Shown: positions 1-12,355, numbered from the stretch's first letter. The stretch: DNA of 64,000 nucleotides from Cryptomeria japonica (GCF_030272615.1 NC_081415.1:187490270-187554269), one strand, 5' to 3'. Notes: generated by a model from the sequence alone, not told the origin. Program-made: numbers and translations.

Positions 1-1748
1 TGATTATGAATTGATGAGCCTTGATCCAAAGAACTTTCACAACATCTAGGATTGTATCACTAAAGCTAATGATCTAAAAGCATAATGTAAAGGTGGGATT
101 GAGAAAAAATCATGCATTGAACAAACTAGGTCCTACCTATGTTGCTTTTGTTTCTTTCATTTTATTTCATACACATAAGTTAACTATGAGATCTAATATA
201 CTACACCTTCATTTTCAACTTTCTTTGACATGATAATACTTAATCTTATTTTTACAAATATCAAAGGGGTTGGACTAAACCTAGATGAGCTAAATAAGCA
301 TTTATCCCAACCCTCACATGTAATAGATAGGTGGACTTTTGTTTAAAGGACTTCAACACATTCATTCTAGAAATTGAACTATAATCATGGTAAAGCATTT
401 ACATTCAACACTTTAATTATTGCTCTAAATGGAACGTACTATTCCATAATAATTCTAGAGGCATTTGCATGAAAAAAGAGTTGTTTTTTTATATTCTTAA
501 GTTTTAATGGGTTCATCATCTAGGTTGTATGACAACCCAACATGGATGTTCGTCATCAATAATATTAATTCCCAAAATTATAGAAAAGGTGGTGTAGAAG
601 ATGGTGTATCATTCAAATTTGTAGCACAAGTTTATCTAAACTTTCAAGATAATTTTGAAGAATATGTGACCTTGAATTAGTCCTAGGCTAGTGAATTCTT
701 CCTTAGATTAGACATATATCTAGTGTAGAATTTAGAGTGGTCACATTGATAAAAAGACATCATTTTCTAAGGTTTTATAGAAATAAAAATTGAATAATCT
801 TTATTTATTTAACATTAATAAGTTACATCTAGAAAAAGTAATTTATTTCATTTACATTTCCATACATGTCAATACTTCAACATCTATAATTCTTAACTCT
901 GAATAACTTTAACTAACTAGTCCAAGTTGATTATACTTATTTGCTTAAGTTTTATTCAATTGACTTAGAATAAACGAAATGATACTTTATTTCATTTATT
1001 TAAGAATTTCAAATGATATTTTTGAGGGGTCATGGCTTGAATTTAGAACATGAAAACACATTATCTTACTATTTGAGCACAACCACTTGAAATGCTATAT
1101 TTTATTAATTCATATTTACCTTATTTTTGTATTTTTTTCTCTATCTTATAATATATTCATTTGTTTAATAGTTGTATCTCACTTAATTGATTATTTTTAA
1201 TTTTATGGTATATTGAAATAGAGTTTGAATAACAAGAACATTTTATCAATTCATCAAAATTAGTAGATGCACTTGGATCTACATACACACATTTCAAGGC
1301 TTTACTCATAGTTTTTTGATATTATAACATTTGAATGATATTTTATTCAAATACATGCTCAATATTTTCTATAATTCATTTGGAAAGACAAGAAAGATAA
1401 AATTGGACATCATATTAATATTTGGCTATGATATATTGAGCCATAAACAATTACTTTGAAAGAATAAAATGTATACACTAGAAATCCTTTTAAAAATCTA
1501 AGTAACTAGAAGAAATATTCTATAGTTTTGGATACAAAGGAAATGAATAGAATGACATCAACAATAAATGCAAAGCTATGACTGTGCACCACTAATAAGT
1601 AAAAAATTTGTAGACATCCCATCTTTTGCAATGAAGAAGAATAACATTTCACATTTTTTTTCTGAAAAGTATTCATATTTTGTATATTATTTACACCTAA
1701 ATGTTTGTTAGATTATTGATCAGGCATCAAGTATTTCAAACACATTTC

Positions 1749-1808
<60 letters not shown>

Positions 1809-2221
1809 AAAATGATATTTATTTTAAGAGTTTAATGAGCTTTAAATATTGAATGCAAGTCCTTCCCAAAATCATGTGACAATACATTAAAGATTTACAA
1901 TCTTCAAGTTATAATCTACATTTAACATCTATATAAGATAGTGATATGTCTTCAATAAGGAGGATGCACCAAGAAACCATCCCAAGCAAAAATAGATACC
2001 TGTACATGAAGTTACATATTAGTAACAGTCAAAAGGATTTTTTATTCAATTTAAAAGTACAATAAACAATCCATAATGCATTGATAATATATCCAATTAG
2101 AATTTGACTAAAATTATAAGTGCTATTTTATTTTTAAAGTTTAGCATTTAATATTTTGAACTATGATTAATACTTTTAAAAAAAAAAAACTTACATTTGG
2201 ATGAACTGCTGATTTATCACT
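1..2221. other. AT-rich intergenic DNA without a recognisable gene
   Basis: No coding region longer than a chance open frame, no RNA gene and no transposon ends were seen. The stretch is strongly AT-rich, with a dinucleotide microsatellite near its right half and a short poly(A) run near 2177-2188. It lies beyond the C-terminal end of the LRR pseudogene. Confidence 0.6.
1753..1805. repeat. (AT)n microsatellite
   Basis: An uninterrupted run of about 26 AT dinucleotides. Arrays of this kind are length-polymorphic and form cruciforms; read-length errors in the assembly are also common here. Confidence 0.98.
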
Positions 2222-3145
2222 TTATAGTCTCAAGTTCTTCATCCACGGAAATGGAAATTTTAGGATTGTATCAATTTTATTGAAGTATATCCTTCTCCAA
2301 CTTATTTTTATCAGAATCAGTGACACCATCCCTCCAAAATGTACTCCATATGACAATCCTAGTGCTATTCCATACCAAGATTCTTTAGTGTTTTGTTTTT
2401 CTTTGCTAACTAGAATTGGAGGAGGAAGAACAAACTGTGGCCAAGAACATTTTTTGGGCAAGGGACACCCCCATAAATTAGGATTCTCTGAAAAGAAGGA
2501 TTCATTAAATGTGGTTATATGTCTTCCTTGTGGTATACTTCCTGAAAGGTGGTTGTTGGATAAATTAAAGAAACCTAAAGAATCCAGAAAATCAAGCTCT
2601 AGAGGGATTTATCAGAACCATCTTGGCTTTCACTTGTCATTGCTTGCAATGATATGATTTGAAGAAAGAAGTAAGATCTAGAGTTTCTTTAACTGGCCTA
2701 TCTTTGAAGGAATATTGCCTATAAACTTGTTTTTCATCATTACTAATACTCTTAGGTTTGAAAGATTTCCAATCAAAGCTGGTATTTCACCTCCAAATAA
2801 TTGTTCCCAATATCAAGAACCTGTAGGTTCGAACAATTTTCTATTGATGATGGAAATAATCCATTCAATTTATTGCTGTGAACAACTAACGAACTTAATT
2901 TACTTAGCTTATTGAACTCATGTGGTAAGCTCCCATCCAAACTATTATTTCCCAAGTTTAGGACCATGAGGGAAGAGCAATTGGACAAGATAGCAGGGAT
3001 CACTCTAGTTATATTGTTGTTTGCAAGAATTAATAACCAGAGTTTAGATAACTTTCCTAGGCTTAAAGGAATATTGCCACTAAACAAATTATCATTGAAC
3101 AACAATAGTGAAATATTACAAGGCCATCCCTGACAAGCAAGACTT
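2222..3145 (-). pseudogene. LRR receptor-like protein (RLP) pseudogene, C-terminal part
   Basis: Receptor-like proteins are plasma-membrane proteins with an extracellular leucine-rich-repeat solenoid, one membrane helix and a short cytoplasmic tail; many act in defence or development. Reading leftwards from about 3145, several plant-type LRRs follow one another (pattern LxxLxLxxNxxxGxIPxxL), then the juxtamembrane cap (NLSNNHLSGSIPQG, then NPNLWGCPLPKKC), an acid/proline stretch and a hydrophobic helix (YGIALGLSYGVHFGGMVSLI) followed by a basic tail and a stop at about 2222. The usual LCG of the cap is LWG. A frameshift lies near 2795, and stops interrupt the last LRRs (one after QLKKL, one after SNDK, and a TGA-TAA pair just before IPLELD). 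The N-terminal LRRs and signal peptide are absent: the match ends at 3145 in unrelated DNA. It has no kinase domain, so RLP rather than RLK. Confidence 0.85.
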
Positions 3146-3223
3146 AAATTTGTCTAGTTTTGCGACGAGTTTATCTAGAAGAGCTGTGATTCCATATTTT
3201 CCTGTCCTCGCTCTGAAACGGTC

Positions 3224-3605
3224 ATAATTATTTTGACGACCGACATTAAGATTGAGTGGACGCGTCTGCCATGCAAGTGTGTGACTTTAGAATTTCTCCT
3301 TCCTGTGAGTTTCTGCCTTTTTTCTCGAGTGGCTATAATTATTTTGCAGGCTACGACGACCGACATTAAAATTAACTCGACGCGTTTAGAATTGAATGGC
3401 CTCCTGGAAGTGAGATTTCTCTTTCATGGTAGTTTCCACCTTGGTACTTTCCTTTGTATTTTCTCCACTGTGCAAGACTAAAATGTATTTGCACGCCAAA
3501 AACTGTCCTGGCGATTCCATTATTTTTCTCGATGATTACATATTTTTCTCAATGGTTATAATTATTTTACAGGCTATGACGACTGACTTTACAATTGAGT
3601 AACGT
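3224..3605. repeat. Three degenerate copies of a short repeat
   Basis: The string ATAATTATTTTG, then (GCAGGCTAC)GACGACCGACATTAA and a tail ending GACGCG, occurs at about 3226-3262 and 3338-3389, with a third diverged copy at about 3558-3604. Spacers between copies also share pieces such as a segment around GATTTCTC. It abuts the truncated end of the LRR pseudogene and may be part of an unrecognised mobile element. Confidence 0.6.
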
Positions 3606-4072
3606 TTCGCTTTGGGCGGAGTTTCCATGTTTGAATTTCACTTGTATTTTAAGCGTAGAGGGACGAAATTAGTGTAAATTTCCCTAAACTCATTTTGAAA
3701 GAAATATTGAACAGATTCTCATTGCATCACCTCTCAAATTCATTTTATCGTATTACTACATAAATGGTAGATTATAGTATTTTATTGTTTTTAAAATATT
3801 ATTTATTTTAATATAAATTAATTTAATTAATAAAAAAATTTAAATTGCTTCTTTCACATTTGAGTTTGGTTCTTTCAAGATTTTTGTTTTAAAAGATCTC
3901 TTTACACATTTATGTTTGTTATTAATATATATCTTTTTTAATTAAAAAACTAGTTAATAAGATAAGATAAGACGTACTTATCATTTTTAGTCGTAATGAC
4001 ACATGAAATTTCTATTGGCTCTTTGATTATTGAAATGATTGATGTCTAAGTAGAATAAAATATCATATAGAA

Positions 4073-4975
4073 TAGGGGAAGAGCACCACTAGCCGTCATG
4101 GCTAACTTCGCACACCCATAGATCCTAAACAGTACATTGGATTTTGATTTTTTTTTAAGTTGTCTTCGTATGCAACTTAACTACTTATAGCTATTGATTT
4201 GGCTTCTGGGTAGTAACGATGCGCATTGTGGAATCAGTTATGCGTGCAAAGGTCAAAAAGTACACATTTCAAAGTGTCACCTGATACCCAACTAAAGATG
4301 TTTCAGTAACCGTCAACTCAAAATCACTAGTACTTGTTGACAAATGTCCCAATAGTGGGGCACAAATGTTCCAATAGTGGTACACAAATGGGACAAATGT
4401 TCCAATAGTTGTGCACAAAAGGGCCAATTAATTACAAAAAATGATCGGCTATTGGTACAAAACAAATTTATTAATGGTGTTTTCACTATGACGGCTATTG
4501 GGGGGTCAACATGACAATAAGGTGACGATTATTGGAACTATGTTATCTATTGGCGATCTTCCCCTAGTTACCGTTCATGTTCCAATAGTTGTTCACTCCT
4601 CTCACAACCAAACCCTCAATTACTAACTTTAAAGAAACTAAAAAACATATTAATAAATTTCACATGTATCAATAGTCACCCATTTTTTAGCATTTTTGGA
4701 CCATAATTGACCTATTTGTGCACCTTTATTGGTACCCCTAGTGCACGATTAATGGGGCATTTGTGCATAAGTATTGGCAATTTAAGTGCATGATTATTGG
4801 GGCATATTTAAGTAGGTATTGACGATAATTTGAAATGTGTATTTTTTTACCCTTGCACACCTAACAAACCCCACAACGTGCATTGTTACTACCTAGAAGC
4901 CAAAACAATAGTTATAAGCAACTAAGTCGCATGCAAAGACAACACAAAAAATTGTCAAAATTCGATGTATCATAG
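4073..4975. mobile_element. Foldback / long-TIR non-autonomous DNA element (about 0.85 kb)
   Basis: The left arm (about 4130-4460) and right arm (about 4668-4972) are inverted, imperfect copies along their whole length of just over 300 bp. For example, left GGCTTCTGGGTAGTAACGAT matches the reverse complement of the right arm with few changes, and the arms stay alignable through several ATGTTCCAATAGT-type motifs. A loop of about 200 bp separates them. A smaller inverted match (4073-4104 against 4487-4570) may mark a further outer segment. There is no transposase and no clear target-site duplication, so Mutator-like MITE, foldback element and inverted gene duplication all remain possible. A transcript would fold into a long hairpin. 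Confidence 0.7.
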
Positions 4976-6582
4976 TGTTCATAGTGTCATAGGAACTCAA
5001 ATAAATAAATGATGCAAGACATAAATTGATTTGAAAGAGAAAGTAGTTATGTAAAAGAACTTTTGATAATGAAAGGGTTGCAGTTGAACTGCTAAGAAGA
5101 ATAGTATGTTCCTTGATTATACCATCCAACAAGATTTAAATTGATTTTTTTTAAAACTATTAAAAATCTAATCTTTTTTACTTTTTTCAAATTTCAATCT
5201 ACAAAAAAACCTATATGCTAGCTTAAGGGTGAGCATAGCATTCAAACACGAAAGGGACAAGATTTACCTCTCATTTCATTTTTTCCAAAAAAACAATTTT
5301 TTCATTTTTATCCAAAAAGATGAAGTGGAATACCAAACACAATGCAAATACCTCTTGATCTTTAAAATCCAAAGCAATCTCCAAGCTCATCCAATCCATA
5401 ACAATCTCAATCCACCAATTTTCAAAATTTTCAAGAAAAGGGTTTGAGAGCCCAATTTTCCCAAGATGCAAGAATGAAAATAAAACTAAGTTTCTTTTCC
5501 TTTATGTCATTTTTCCAATTTCCAATTTATTTATTTTATTTTATTTTGAATTTAATTTTCTTTTTCTCAAAAATATGTTTCATAAAATTTAAAATGCTCA
5601 ATTCATTGTTTTTTGCAAATTCAAAATAAAACTAATTAAATCAATTCAAATACTTTAATATCCCAATGAAATAATTTGAATTTAAATATTAGTTTCTTCC
5701 AATTAAATTATAAATTTCTTGAACAATTAACTTAATTATATTTCTCTTTTCTAGAACATGCAAGTGCATTTAACCAATCAAAATACACTAACTAATTCAT
5801 AAAATATTTTTATGGAAAAATAGGAAAAATAAACCATTAAATTAGAACATGTAATTAGAGGTAGCACATGCAACACAAATGGATTCTAGAATCACCTTTG
5901 ATTACAATCTGACTTTATCTAGGGTCACACTGTACATACCTCATACTCAATTCAAGTACAATAAGGGATAACATATAGACAAGGCCCAATGTGATATCTG
6001 TAAACTAACCACCACTGGGAAATAACTCAGACCTACCAATTCAGGTGGAGAAATATCCTATACCTACATCTTGAAATCAAACATCAAGAATAACTATTCA
6101 ATATATAATAGATGAGGTAATGCACACACTTAATGGATTACAATATTAAATAACCATGATCATCTATATCTTAAAATACATAAAATTTGATGTTAAATAT
6201 AAACATCTCTAAGAAAGGAATAGGTGGACATTATAGGCAATGAAAAATTTAGGTGTTGGTGCTTTAGGTGTGTATCATCATAAATTGAACTCCTTGAATT
6301 AATGATCCCAATTTCACACTCTCCTAACAATCATTCTAATTTTCTCATTTCTCTGTGCATTTTAGGACCTTTTATTGCACATTAAAATAATTAAATATTA
6401 TTTTATTTTACATTAATACGTCACCACTTCATTATGTGGGCCCATATTTTAAGTATGCCCTAAATTAGCTTATTTAATTTTATTCTTATATGGGTCCTAT
6501 GTCATTCAATGCATTTTTTTCCCACTTAAATATTGTCATTTTTCATATACATTACAGTTTAGGTATCAAGGCCCTATTATCT
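4976..6582. other. AT-rich stretch without recognised genes
   Basis: Only short chance open frames are present. No terminal repeats, tRNA-like sequence or coding homology was seen. The right end probably meets the LTR of element A, whose exact start is uncertain. Confidence 0.5.
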
Positions 6583-7804
6583 TGCGACCCTAAAAATTAG
6601 AGCCTATTTTGTTGGTACATTGTGTGAGTCGCACAATGTCCAATACTTTTTGGCCAAAATTTTAGGAGGATAATGTGTCAGCCTTGCCATTTTGGTTCTA
6701 TCTTCAATGCATAAAATGATTATTTTGAGTTAGCCAAAATGTGATTTTACTTTGAGATTCCTATATAAGAAATCACTCTCTAATTCTTTTCATCATCTCC
6801 TATTATCTTATTCTTACAATTCAAGAGCTATCATTCTAATTAAAGAGTAGATATGAGTCTAAGAATCAACAAGAGACCACAAGGCATATTATATTATATT
6901 TTCATGATGAACTTATGATGGATTTTATGATGATTTATCATGTTATTGCATCAACACGTGGAGGACTTATCCTAAGAGTATATTGCATCATCAATTGAAG
7001 GTATAATCATTTCAATTAAGCATTTTGATGCAAAAGCATCCCCAGTTCTTAGCCATCTTGCATCAACCAAAAACATTTCTTTCAGTTTGTTTTATGTTTT
7101 GCAGTTTCAACATTTCTTTCTGCATTTTCTTTCATTTTCTCATAGGATCTTCCAGAGATGGATTATTCTTATGAACATGGTAATCTTCCTTATTCCTAAA
7201 CTACGGGTCGTTTGGATCATTTTTCGGCAAGTTATCGCTTCCGGATTTCGAGGTAGTTTTTTGGCTTAGAACACCGGACCCGCTTGGACCTATTTTCTAT
7301 TGGTGAATCTTGCTGTTCCTTTTCATAGCTTGTGGAGCTTCAGTTTGTTGATTCCGATTTTCCTTGGAGTGTGGCCAAACTTCCCTCTATTTCGTACTTG
7401 ATCCTTTGGATTTTCTTGGAGGAATCTCTTTGGTGGAGGCCGACCAAGTGGTTTTACACATTCGATCTTATTCTTCGGCATTTGATCCCTCTTGGGCCGA
7501 CCAGATCTCTCTAGACCATATAAATCAATGTAATTTAACATTATAATTTAGTTAGGAAGAACACAAAAGATATATCCTAAGATTCAATGAGTTGACTGAT
7601 TTTGTAATTGGGCATGTATGTAGCAGGCCTATGTGTCGAATCTTGTATCTCAGATGTTATTGGTTATCTATAATCAGTTTTCATGATCTAATTCATTCAG
7701 TTCTGCATTGCCTCCATCATATCCTCTTGTTTCCATTGTGTTTGCTCTTGTTGCCTAGTCCGGATTGATCTCTTTAAGGTCCCTCCTAACCGGTGACTAC
7801 ACCA
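6583..7804 (+). repeat. Probable 5' LTR of element A
   Basis: The right end is set by the primer-binding site at 7807 and a preceding CA. The start at TG 6583 is a guess, since no second LTR copy is present. A TATA box sits inside, and the part right of about 7500 is pyrimidine-rich as in U5/R regions. It holds no coding capacity of its own. Confidence 0.5.
6763..6770 (+). promoter_or_regulatory. TATA box of LTR A
   Basis: TATATAAG, about 1 kb before the primer-binding site and followed by a pyrimidine-rich stretch, fits the core promoter of an LTR on the plus strand. Confidence 0.55.
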
Positions 7805-7806
7805 AG

Positions 7807-7818
7807 TGGTATTAGAGC
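7807..7818 (+). other. Primer-binding site of element A (initiator tRNA-Met type)
   Basis: TGGTATTAGAGC differs by one base from TGGTATCAGAGC, the complement of the 3' end of plant initiator tRNA-Met used to prime reverse transcription. It follows the presumed LTR end by two to five bases. Confidence 0.8.
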
Positions 7819-7869
7819 GAGATTTCATTTTGGAGATTGTGTTGTCCTAAAGATTTTTGTTGTAGGGTG

Positions 7870-8830
7870 GGGTAAAAGCACAAAGTCGTGTCACAGTTTT
7901 ATAAAGGAACTAGCCAATGTTGATTCAACTTTTTAAATTGAATCAATAGAAAGTGATATATATGAGCTTTGAATTTTAAAATAATGTAAACTAATAAAAT
8001 ACATATTTTTTTTAATGTATTTTATGTTTTTAATTTAAAAAAAAAATTAAAAAATTATTTGAATATATTTTCTTATAAAGTAAACACTATAATTTAGTTG
8101 CTAATAAAATGTTGAAATTGAAGTTGCATGAGGCATCACACTTTATATAGTAAAGTTTACCGGGTTTTTTCAATATTTTTGTGTATATTGATAACTTGAA
8201 ACTTTAGTGCAAAAATATATTTTTAACTATTTTTAATGTATATATATATTTTTAAATAAATTTGAAAAGTCGCATGTATTGAAATATAACTCTTTCCATT
8301 CGGTGTCACCTTTTTTCTTAATTATTTATCCAAATTAGAAAAGAATTATATCATCTTGACATAGACTCTTTTATCTAGGGCTTTTATTTTTTTCAAAAAT
8401 TTTAAATAACTTTTAGTATTTTTCCTTCACAAGATAATCAACCTTATATTTTAGTGTTGATGGCCTAATTTTAATAAAAATAAAATATTAAATATTAAAA
8501 GATATATATTTTGGAAAATTCACTTATAGATCTACAAAAGGGTATTTTTTACATTTCAAAAAAAAAAAATTATATCTAAGAGTAAGAGTTCTTGAAACAT
8601 CAAGTTTTTCAAAAAAATAAAATAAAATTGGTAATTAGACCCAAAGTGGTATAAAATATACATTTAGTAGACAATTCCAATTAGAAAAGTTGTGGCCCAT
8701 ATATAACATAGCTATAATGAATCTCTACAGACCATATGCTTGACTAAAATTAATTTTTAATTAGAATTACTTAAATTCTCTTGTGCTGATAAGTTGGCCT
8801 GAAACGTGACACAATTTTGTGCTTTTACCC
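7870..8830. mobile_element. Non-autonomous TIR DNA transposon (MITE-like, 961 bp) in the leader of element A
   Basis: The two ends are 25-bp inverted repeats (7870-7894 and 8806-8830), both starting GGGTAAAAGCACAAA and differing at two of 25 positions. The interior is AT-rich and non-coding. The host sequence on the left (retrotransposon leader) continues on the right into the gag start. A clean target duplication is not visible (left GTAGGGTG, right AGTGGTGG), so the superfamily is undecided; an hAT-like 8-bp duplication is possible. Confidence 0.8.
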
Positions 8831-8879
8831 AGTGGTGGATTCTGGTTCCAACCTGGAGCTACAAAGGACTGGCGTGAAG

Positions 8880-10008
8880 ATGGCGCAAAGAGGAAATAGG
8901 AATGGTGGAGCACATGGTAATGTAGACCCTACTGTGATGGAAATGTTGAGAGGAATTGCAGCCCAATTGGAAGCCATTGAGACAACCCAGAGAAGAGGTA
9001 GACATATTGAAGATGTAAGTGAAGATGATGAAGAAGAAGCATCAACGGAACAAGTAACAAACCCACCGGTGATCGATCTAGATGAAGAAAGGCTCTTGAA
9101 GGTTTCGAGTAGGGAAAATACTAAACCACATTTTACCCCACCGGAGTATGATGGAAAGTTGGATTCAGATGAATTAATGGATTGGATCTCGGAAATGGAG
9201 AAGTATTTTGATTTTGAGAACATCACAAAAGAAAGAAAGGTGAAATATGCTTGTACCCGATTGAAAGGTCGTGCATCTCTTTGGTGGGAGCATTTGCAGG
9301 TTGATCGACAAAGAAGAGGTAAAGAGAAGATCAAATCATGGGAGCGGATAGTTGCCAAGTTAAAATCAAAGTTTATACCAACTGACTACCAGGTAAATCT
9401 GTTCTGAAAGTTACAAAACTTAAAGAAGAAAGAATGTAGTGTGAAGGAATATACTGAAGCATTCTACAAGTTGAATATCATATCCTAACATGTCAATGAT
9501 GAGGTTGAATAAGTTACAAGATATTTTAATGGATTGTAGATGTCTATATAAGATGAACTCAATTTGATCAAGTTGTAGAGTGTTGAAGAAGCTTATCAAT
9601 ATGCCTTGAAAGCAGAAGAGAATTTTAACAAAAGACATGAGCAAAGATAGAGAAGTAGAGGTGGAAGGTTTTTTAGAGGAAGATTTGAAGGAGGAAGAGG
9701 ATATTCTAGAGGAAGAGGAACCTATACAAATTAGAAAAAGGACAAGGAAGTAAGCAAAGATGGTAATTCATACTCGAAGGATGATAGGAATTTCTACCAT
9801 AGAAGAGAACCTGATAGTTACCGGAATGAAAATTTTGGAAAAGATGAGAGAAGACAAGATAAGAGAGTGTTTAGAGGAACTTGCTATAAGTGTGGAGGAG
9901 AAGGACATCATTATTTCGAATGTAAGAAGACAGAGAAAACAAGGAGAACAAAATTGGTAGAAGAAAGCCCCACCAGATCAGTTAACAAACTGGAAGATGG
10001 AGAACTAT
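8880..10008 (+). pseudogene. gag: gag of element A (Ty3/gypsy capsid/nucleocapsid, broken)
   Basis: Gag forms the virus-like particle and packages the element's RNA. The start ATG at 8880 (MAQRGN) is chosen because coding similarity begins there. About 175 codons are open, holding an acidic segment and the retrotransposon gag core (YDGKLDSDELMDWI, then LKGRASLWWEHL, KFIPTDY). A stop at 9405 and further in-frame stops follow, but the reading can be traced through a gag helix region (EYTEAFYKLNI, SVEEAYQYALKAEE), an Arg/Gly-rich tract and a CCHC zinc knuckle at 9882-9923 (C-x2-C-x4-H-x4-C). Most stops replace expected Arg or Gln codons, consistent with deamination. Protease follows. Confidence 0.85.
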
Positions 10009-10080
10009 GATGATGAGGAGAGCTTTGTGTCATACCGAAGAGGATGAAGAGCCCTTGTAGAGGAGAAATTTGTTTAAGAC

Positions 10081-10128
10081 TAGATGTAAGGTATCTGGTA
10101 AGTGTTGTAAAGTAGTTATTGATAGTGG
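10081..10128 (+). pseudogene. Protease start of element A, first part (active-site D-S-G)
   Basis: The frame reads CCKVVIDSG, the active-site loop of a retroelement aspartic protease, and is then cut directly after the glycine by solo LTR I. The bases AGTGG at the cut are duplicated at 42522, where the protease resumes. Confidence 0.85.
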
Positions 10129-10843
10129 TGTTAGGATAACTGGTGAACAACTGAGAGGGGAGGGGGGGGTGAATCAATTGTTAATAGATTATACAAATCC
10201 AACTACTTAATAACCTTATGTCGGAGCACATAAACTTAAATACCGAAATAGTAGAAATAGATATCGGTAAGCATTAGAACTTAAGAATGAAACAAAGAAT
10301 AAAAACAATGCAACCATATCACATAACACCATGATTTGTATGTGGAAAACCCAGAAAGAGAAAAACCACGGTGGGAAGCCTACCCATAGTCAGATAATAT
10401 TTTTGTAGAAAGTATGTGATACAATGAGGGGCCTGCACATGCAAAAAGGCACGCTGCCTAGAGCATACTGCTCATTAGAAAGGAGTCTCACTGACTATAG
10501 AGAGGTTAAAAACACCTCAAGATGTTTGGAAAATAATCCAAAAGAATGAACTACCAAAGATAGCATCTACCATGCCAGATTATAGTCCCGGTTAAGCTCA
10601 ATGTCAGAGGACTAAATCCTCTTAGAATCTCAGTTTGATCAGCAATGATCGACTAACTCCTCTGCCTAAATGATATTACAATATTCGCACATTACATTCC
10701 TTGACCATGACCTCTTCCTATATCCATGATACTGTACAAAGAGTTTCTGCCTCTTATTTATACAAACCCTAAGGCCTAAACCAATTAGGTCGGCCACCTA
10801 AAAGATATTACAATAAGATCATTACATAAACCCGTATTACAAT
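10129..10843 (-). repeat. Solo LTR 'I', left part (copia-like family)
   Basis: Begins TGTTAGGATAAC and continues at 41974-42521, which ends CCAACA. Target duplication AGTGG lies at 10124-10128 and 42522-42526. Near this end is a run of G followed by TGAATC, also seen near the start of LTR H and, imperfectly, LTR F. No coding region lies between its two ends other than inserted element B, so it is a solo LTR or a very short non-autonomous element. Orientation is inferred: read on the minus strand it starts TGTTGGCA, as many plant copia LTRs do. Confidence 0.8.
10342..10376. repeat. GTGGAAAACCC...CCACGGTGGG motif in solo LTR I
   Basis: A short segment with nested inverted halves (GTGG against CCAC) that is shared with LTRs H and F while surrounding sequence is much more diverged. 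Confidence 0.6.
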
Positions 10844-11599
10844 TGTTTATGGTAAAACTGGAAACAACAATATTGAAAGACTAAAATGGATTCAACCACA
10901 AAACCCTAGCCTAACAATAACAAAGATCCACCATAACATATGAAGATTACCTAAGACAATGCAAATCAAATAAAATCACAAAGATTATACCATCACATGT
11001 CCAATAGGGTTTGGATCTCCAATCTTCCTATCTCCATTGATCTTGCTTGATATATTTGCTCTCATATTTTATATATGCACAAGAGCTCAACAAAGAACAG
11101 AAATGTGGTTGCAAGTAGGCTTGATCGCATATGAAAGTTCAAAAGCATAGTTGGGGGTTGATAATGAAGGAAACATCTCCTTATATAGAAGACACTTTAA
11201 AAAATGAAGGGATAAGATTGACGAGTGTAAAAGATAAATGGTCGGCTAGGATTAGAGGGTAGGTAGAAGAAATAAGAAAATAATGAGAGGGTAGTTAGTG
11301 TAGGAATTAAGAGATGAATGACATGTGTCATAGGTGGAAAAGGCTAATGAATTAATTAAATAATTAAAGATTTATTTAATTAATAGAGGAGGTGGGATCA
11401 ATTAAATAAATTAAATATTTATTTAATTTAGGAAAGGATAATTTAAATAAATAAATATATTTATTTAAATGACAAATAAGGCTAGAAGAGGATAAATGAA
11501 TTAATTAAATAAATAAAGATTTATTCAATTAATAGAAGAATTACGCTTAAATAATTAATTAATTTATTTAATTAGACAGGACAATTTTAGGTGTCTACA
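10844..11599 (-). repeat. 3' LTR of element B
   Basis: Nearly the same as 41209-41973 over its length (for example both begin TGTTTATGGTAAAA and end GGTGTCTACA). The TATA box CTATATAAGG (11179-11188, minus) lies upstream of a low-complexity AATTAATT segment. Confidence 0.95.
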
Positions 11600-11613
11600 T
11601 TTTGCCCCTCTTT
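11600..11613 (-). promoter_or_regulatory. Polypurine tract of element B
   Basis: On the minus strand AAAGAGGGGCAAAA directly abuts the 3' LTR; it primes plus-strand DNA synthesis. The same core is found in elements C, D, E and G. Confidence 0.9.
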
Positions 11614-12109
11614 CAGACAATGCAGCTTGTTGTGCTATTTCAAAGAAAATAAGATAAACTGATAAAAAGTTGCCCCAAGATGGGAATGATATGCCCCCTT
11701 GAGAGATTGGATGAAAATGTCTAAAAAGATCACAGACAATCTCTCGATAAGAAATAAAGGGTAGAAAGGACTGACTAGATAGGATAAAGTGACAGAGTCA
11801 CAGGATAAAGAAGACTGACTCAGGAGACTAGGGCTAGGGTAGTATATAAGATAGACTACGAGGGAAAACATCTTCATTGTCATCCACACATCTAAGAGAT
11901 CAGAGTGCAAAGAGAGCAAAGAGCAGTCAACAATCAGTAGTGATGGTATTAGTGTATGGATTTAATCGCGTTTGCTGATTTCAGAGGCTAGCAGAGGCAG
12001 GAGAGTCGGTAAGTACCACAAAACCTCCTTGTACTTTGGTACATTAATTATTATCATAAATGCATGTCAAGTAGGGAAATAAATGTGCTCTAGGTAGGTC
12101 TAAAAAATG

Positions 12110-12345
12110 TCAAGTGAGGGGGGAAAAACGTTAAGGTGCGTCTGCGTTTGTGCTAGGCGTGTCTACGATTGTAACAATGTCTATGTCAGATGCAAGCGCG
12201 TTTGTGTATTACAAGCACGTTTATGAAAGACAGGCTCATTTGGGTAGAACAGAAGCATGTCTATGTGATTTAGGCACGTCTATGTAGAGAAGGCACGTAT
12301 GTACAGTATGCAAGCGCGTTTGTGTCATGAATGCACGTTTATGTC
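12110..12345. repeat. Array of about 20-bp GC-containing repeats, 3' end of element B
   Basis: About eleven degenerate units with cores such as GCGCGTTTGTGT, GCACGTTTATG and GCACGTCTATGTAG. The same core occurs in inverted orientation in the 5' leader of B (38976-39122). Confidence 0.75.
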
Positions 12346-12355
12346 TTCAAGGCCA

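Noticed and set aside
5229-5629. Phe/Lys-rich short open frames
   Set aside because: Low-complexity AT-rich DNA; no start context, no homology, overlapping on both strands.
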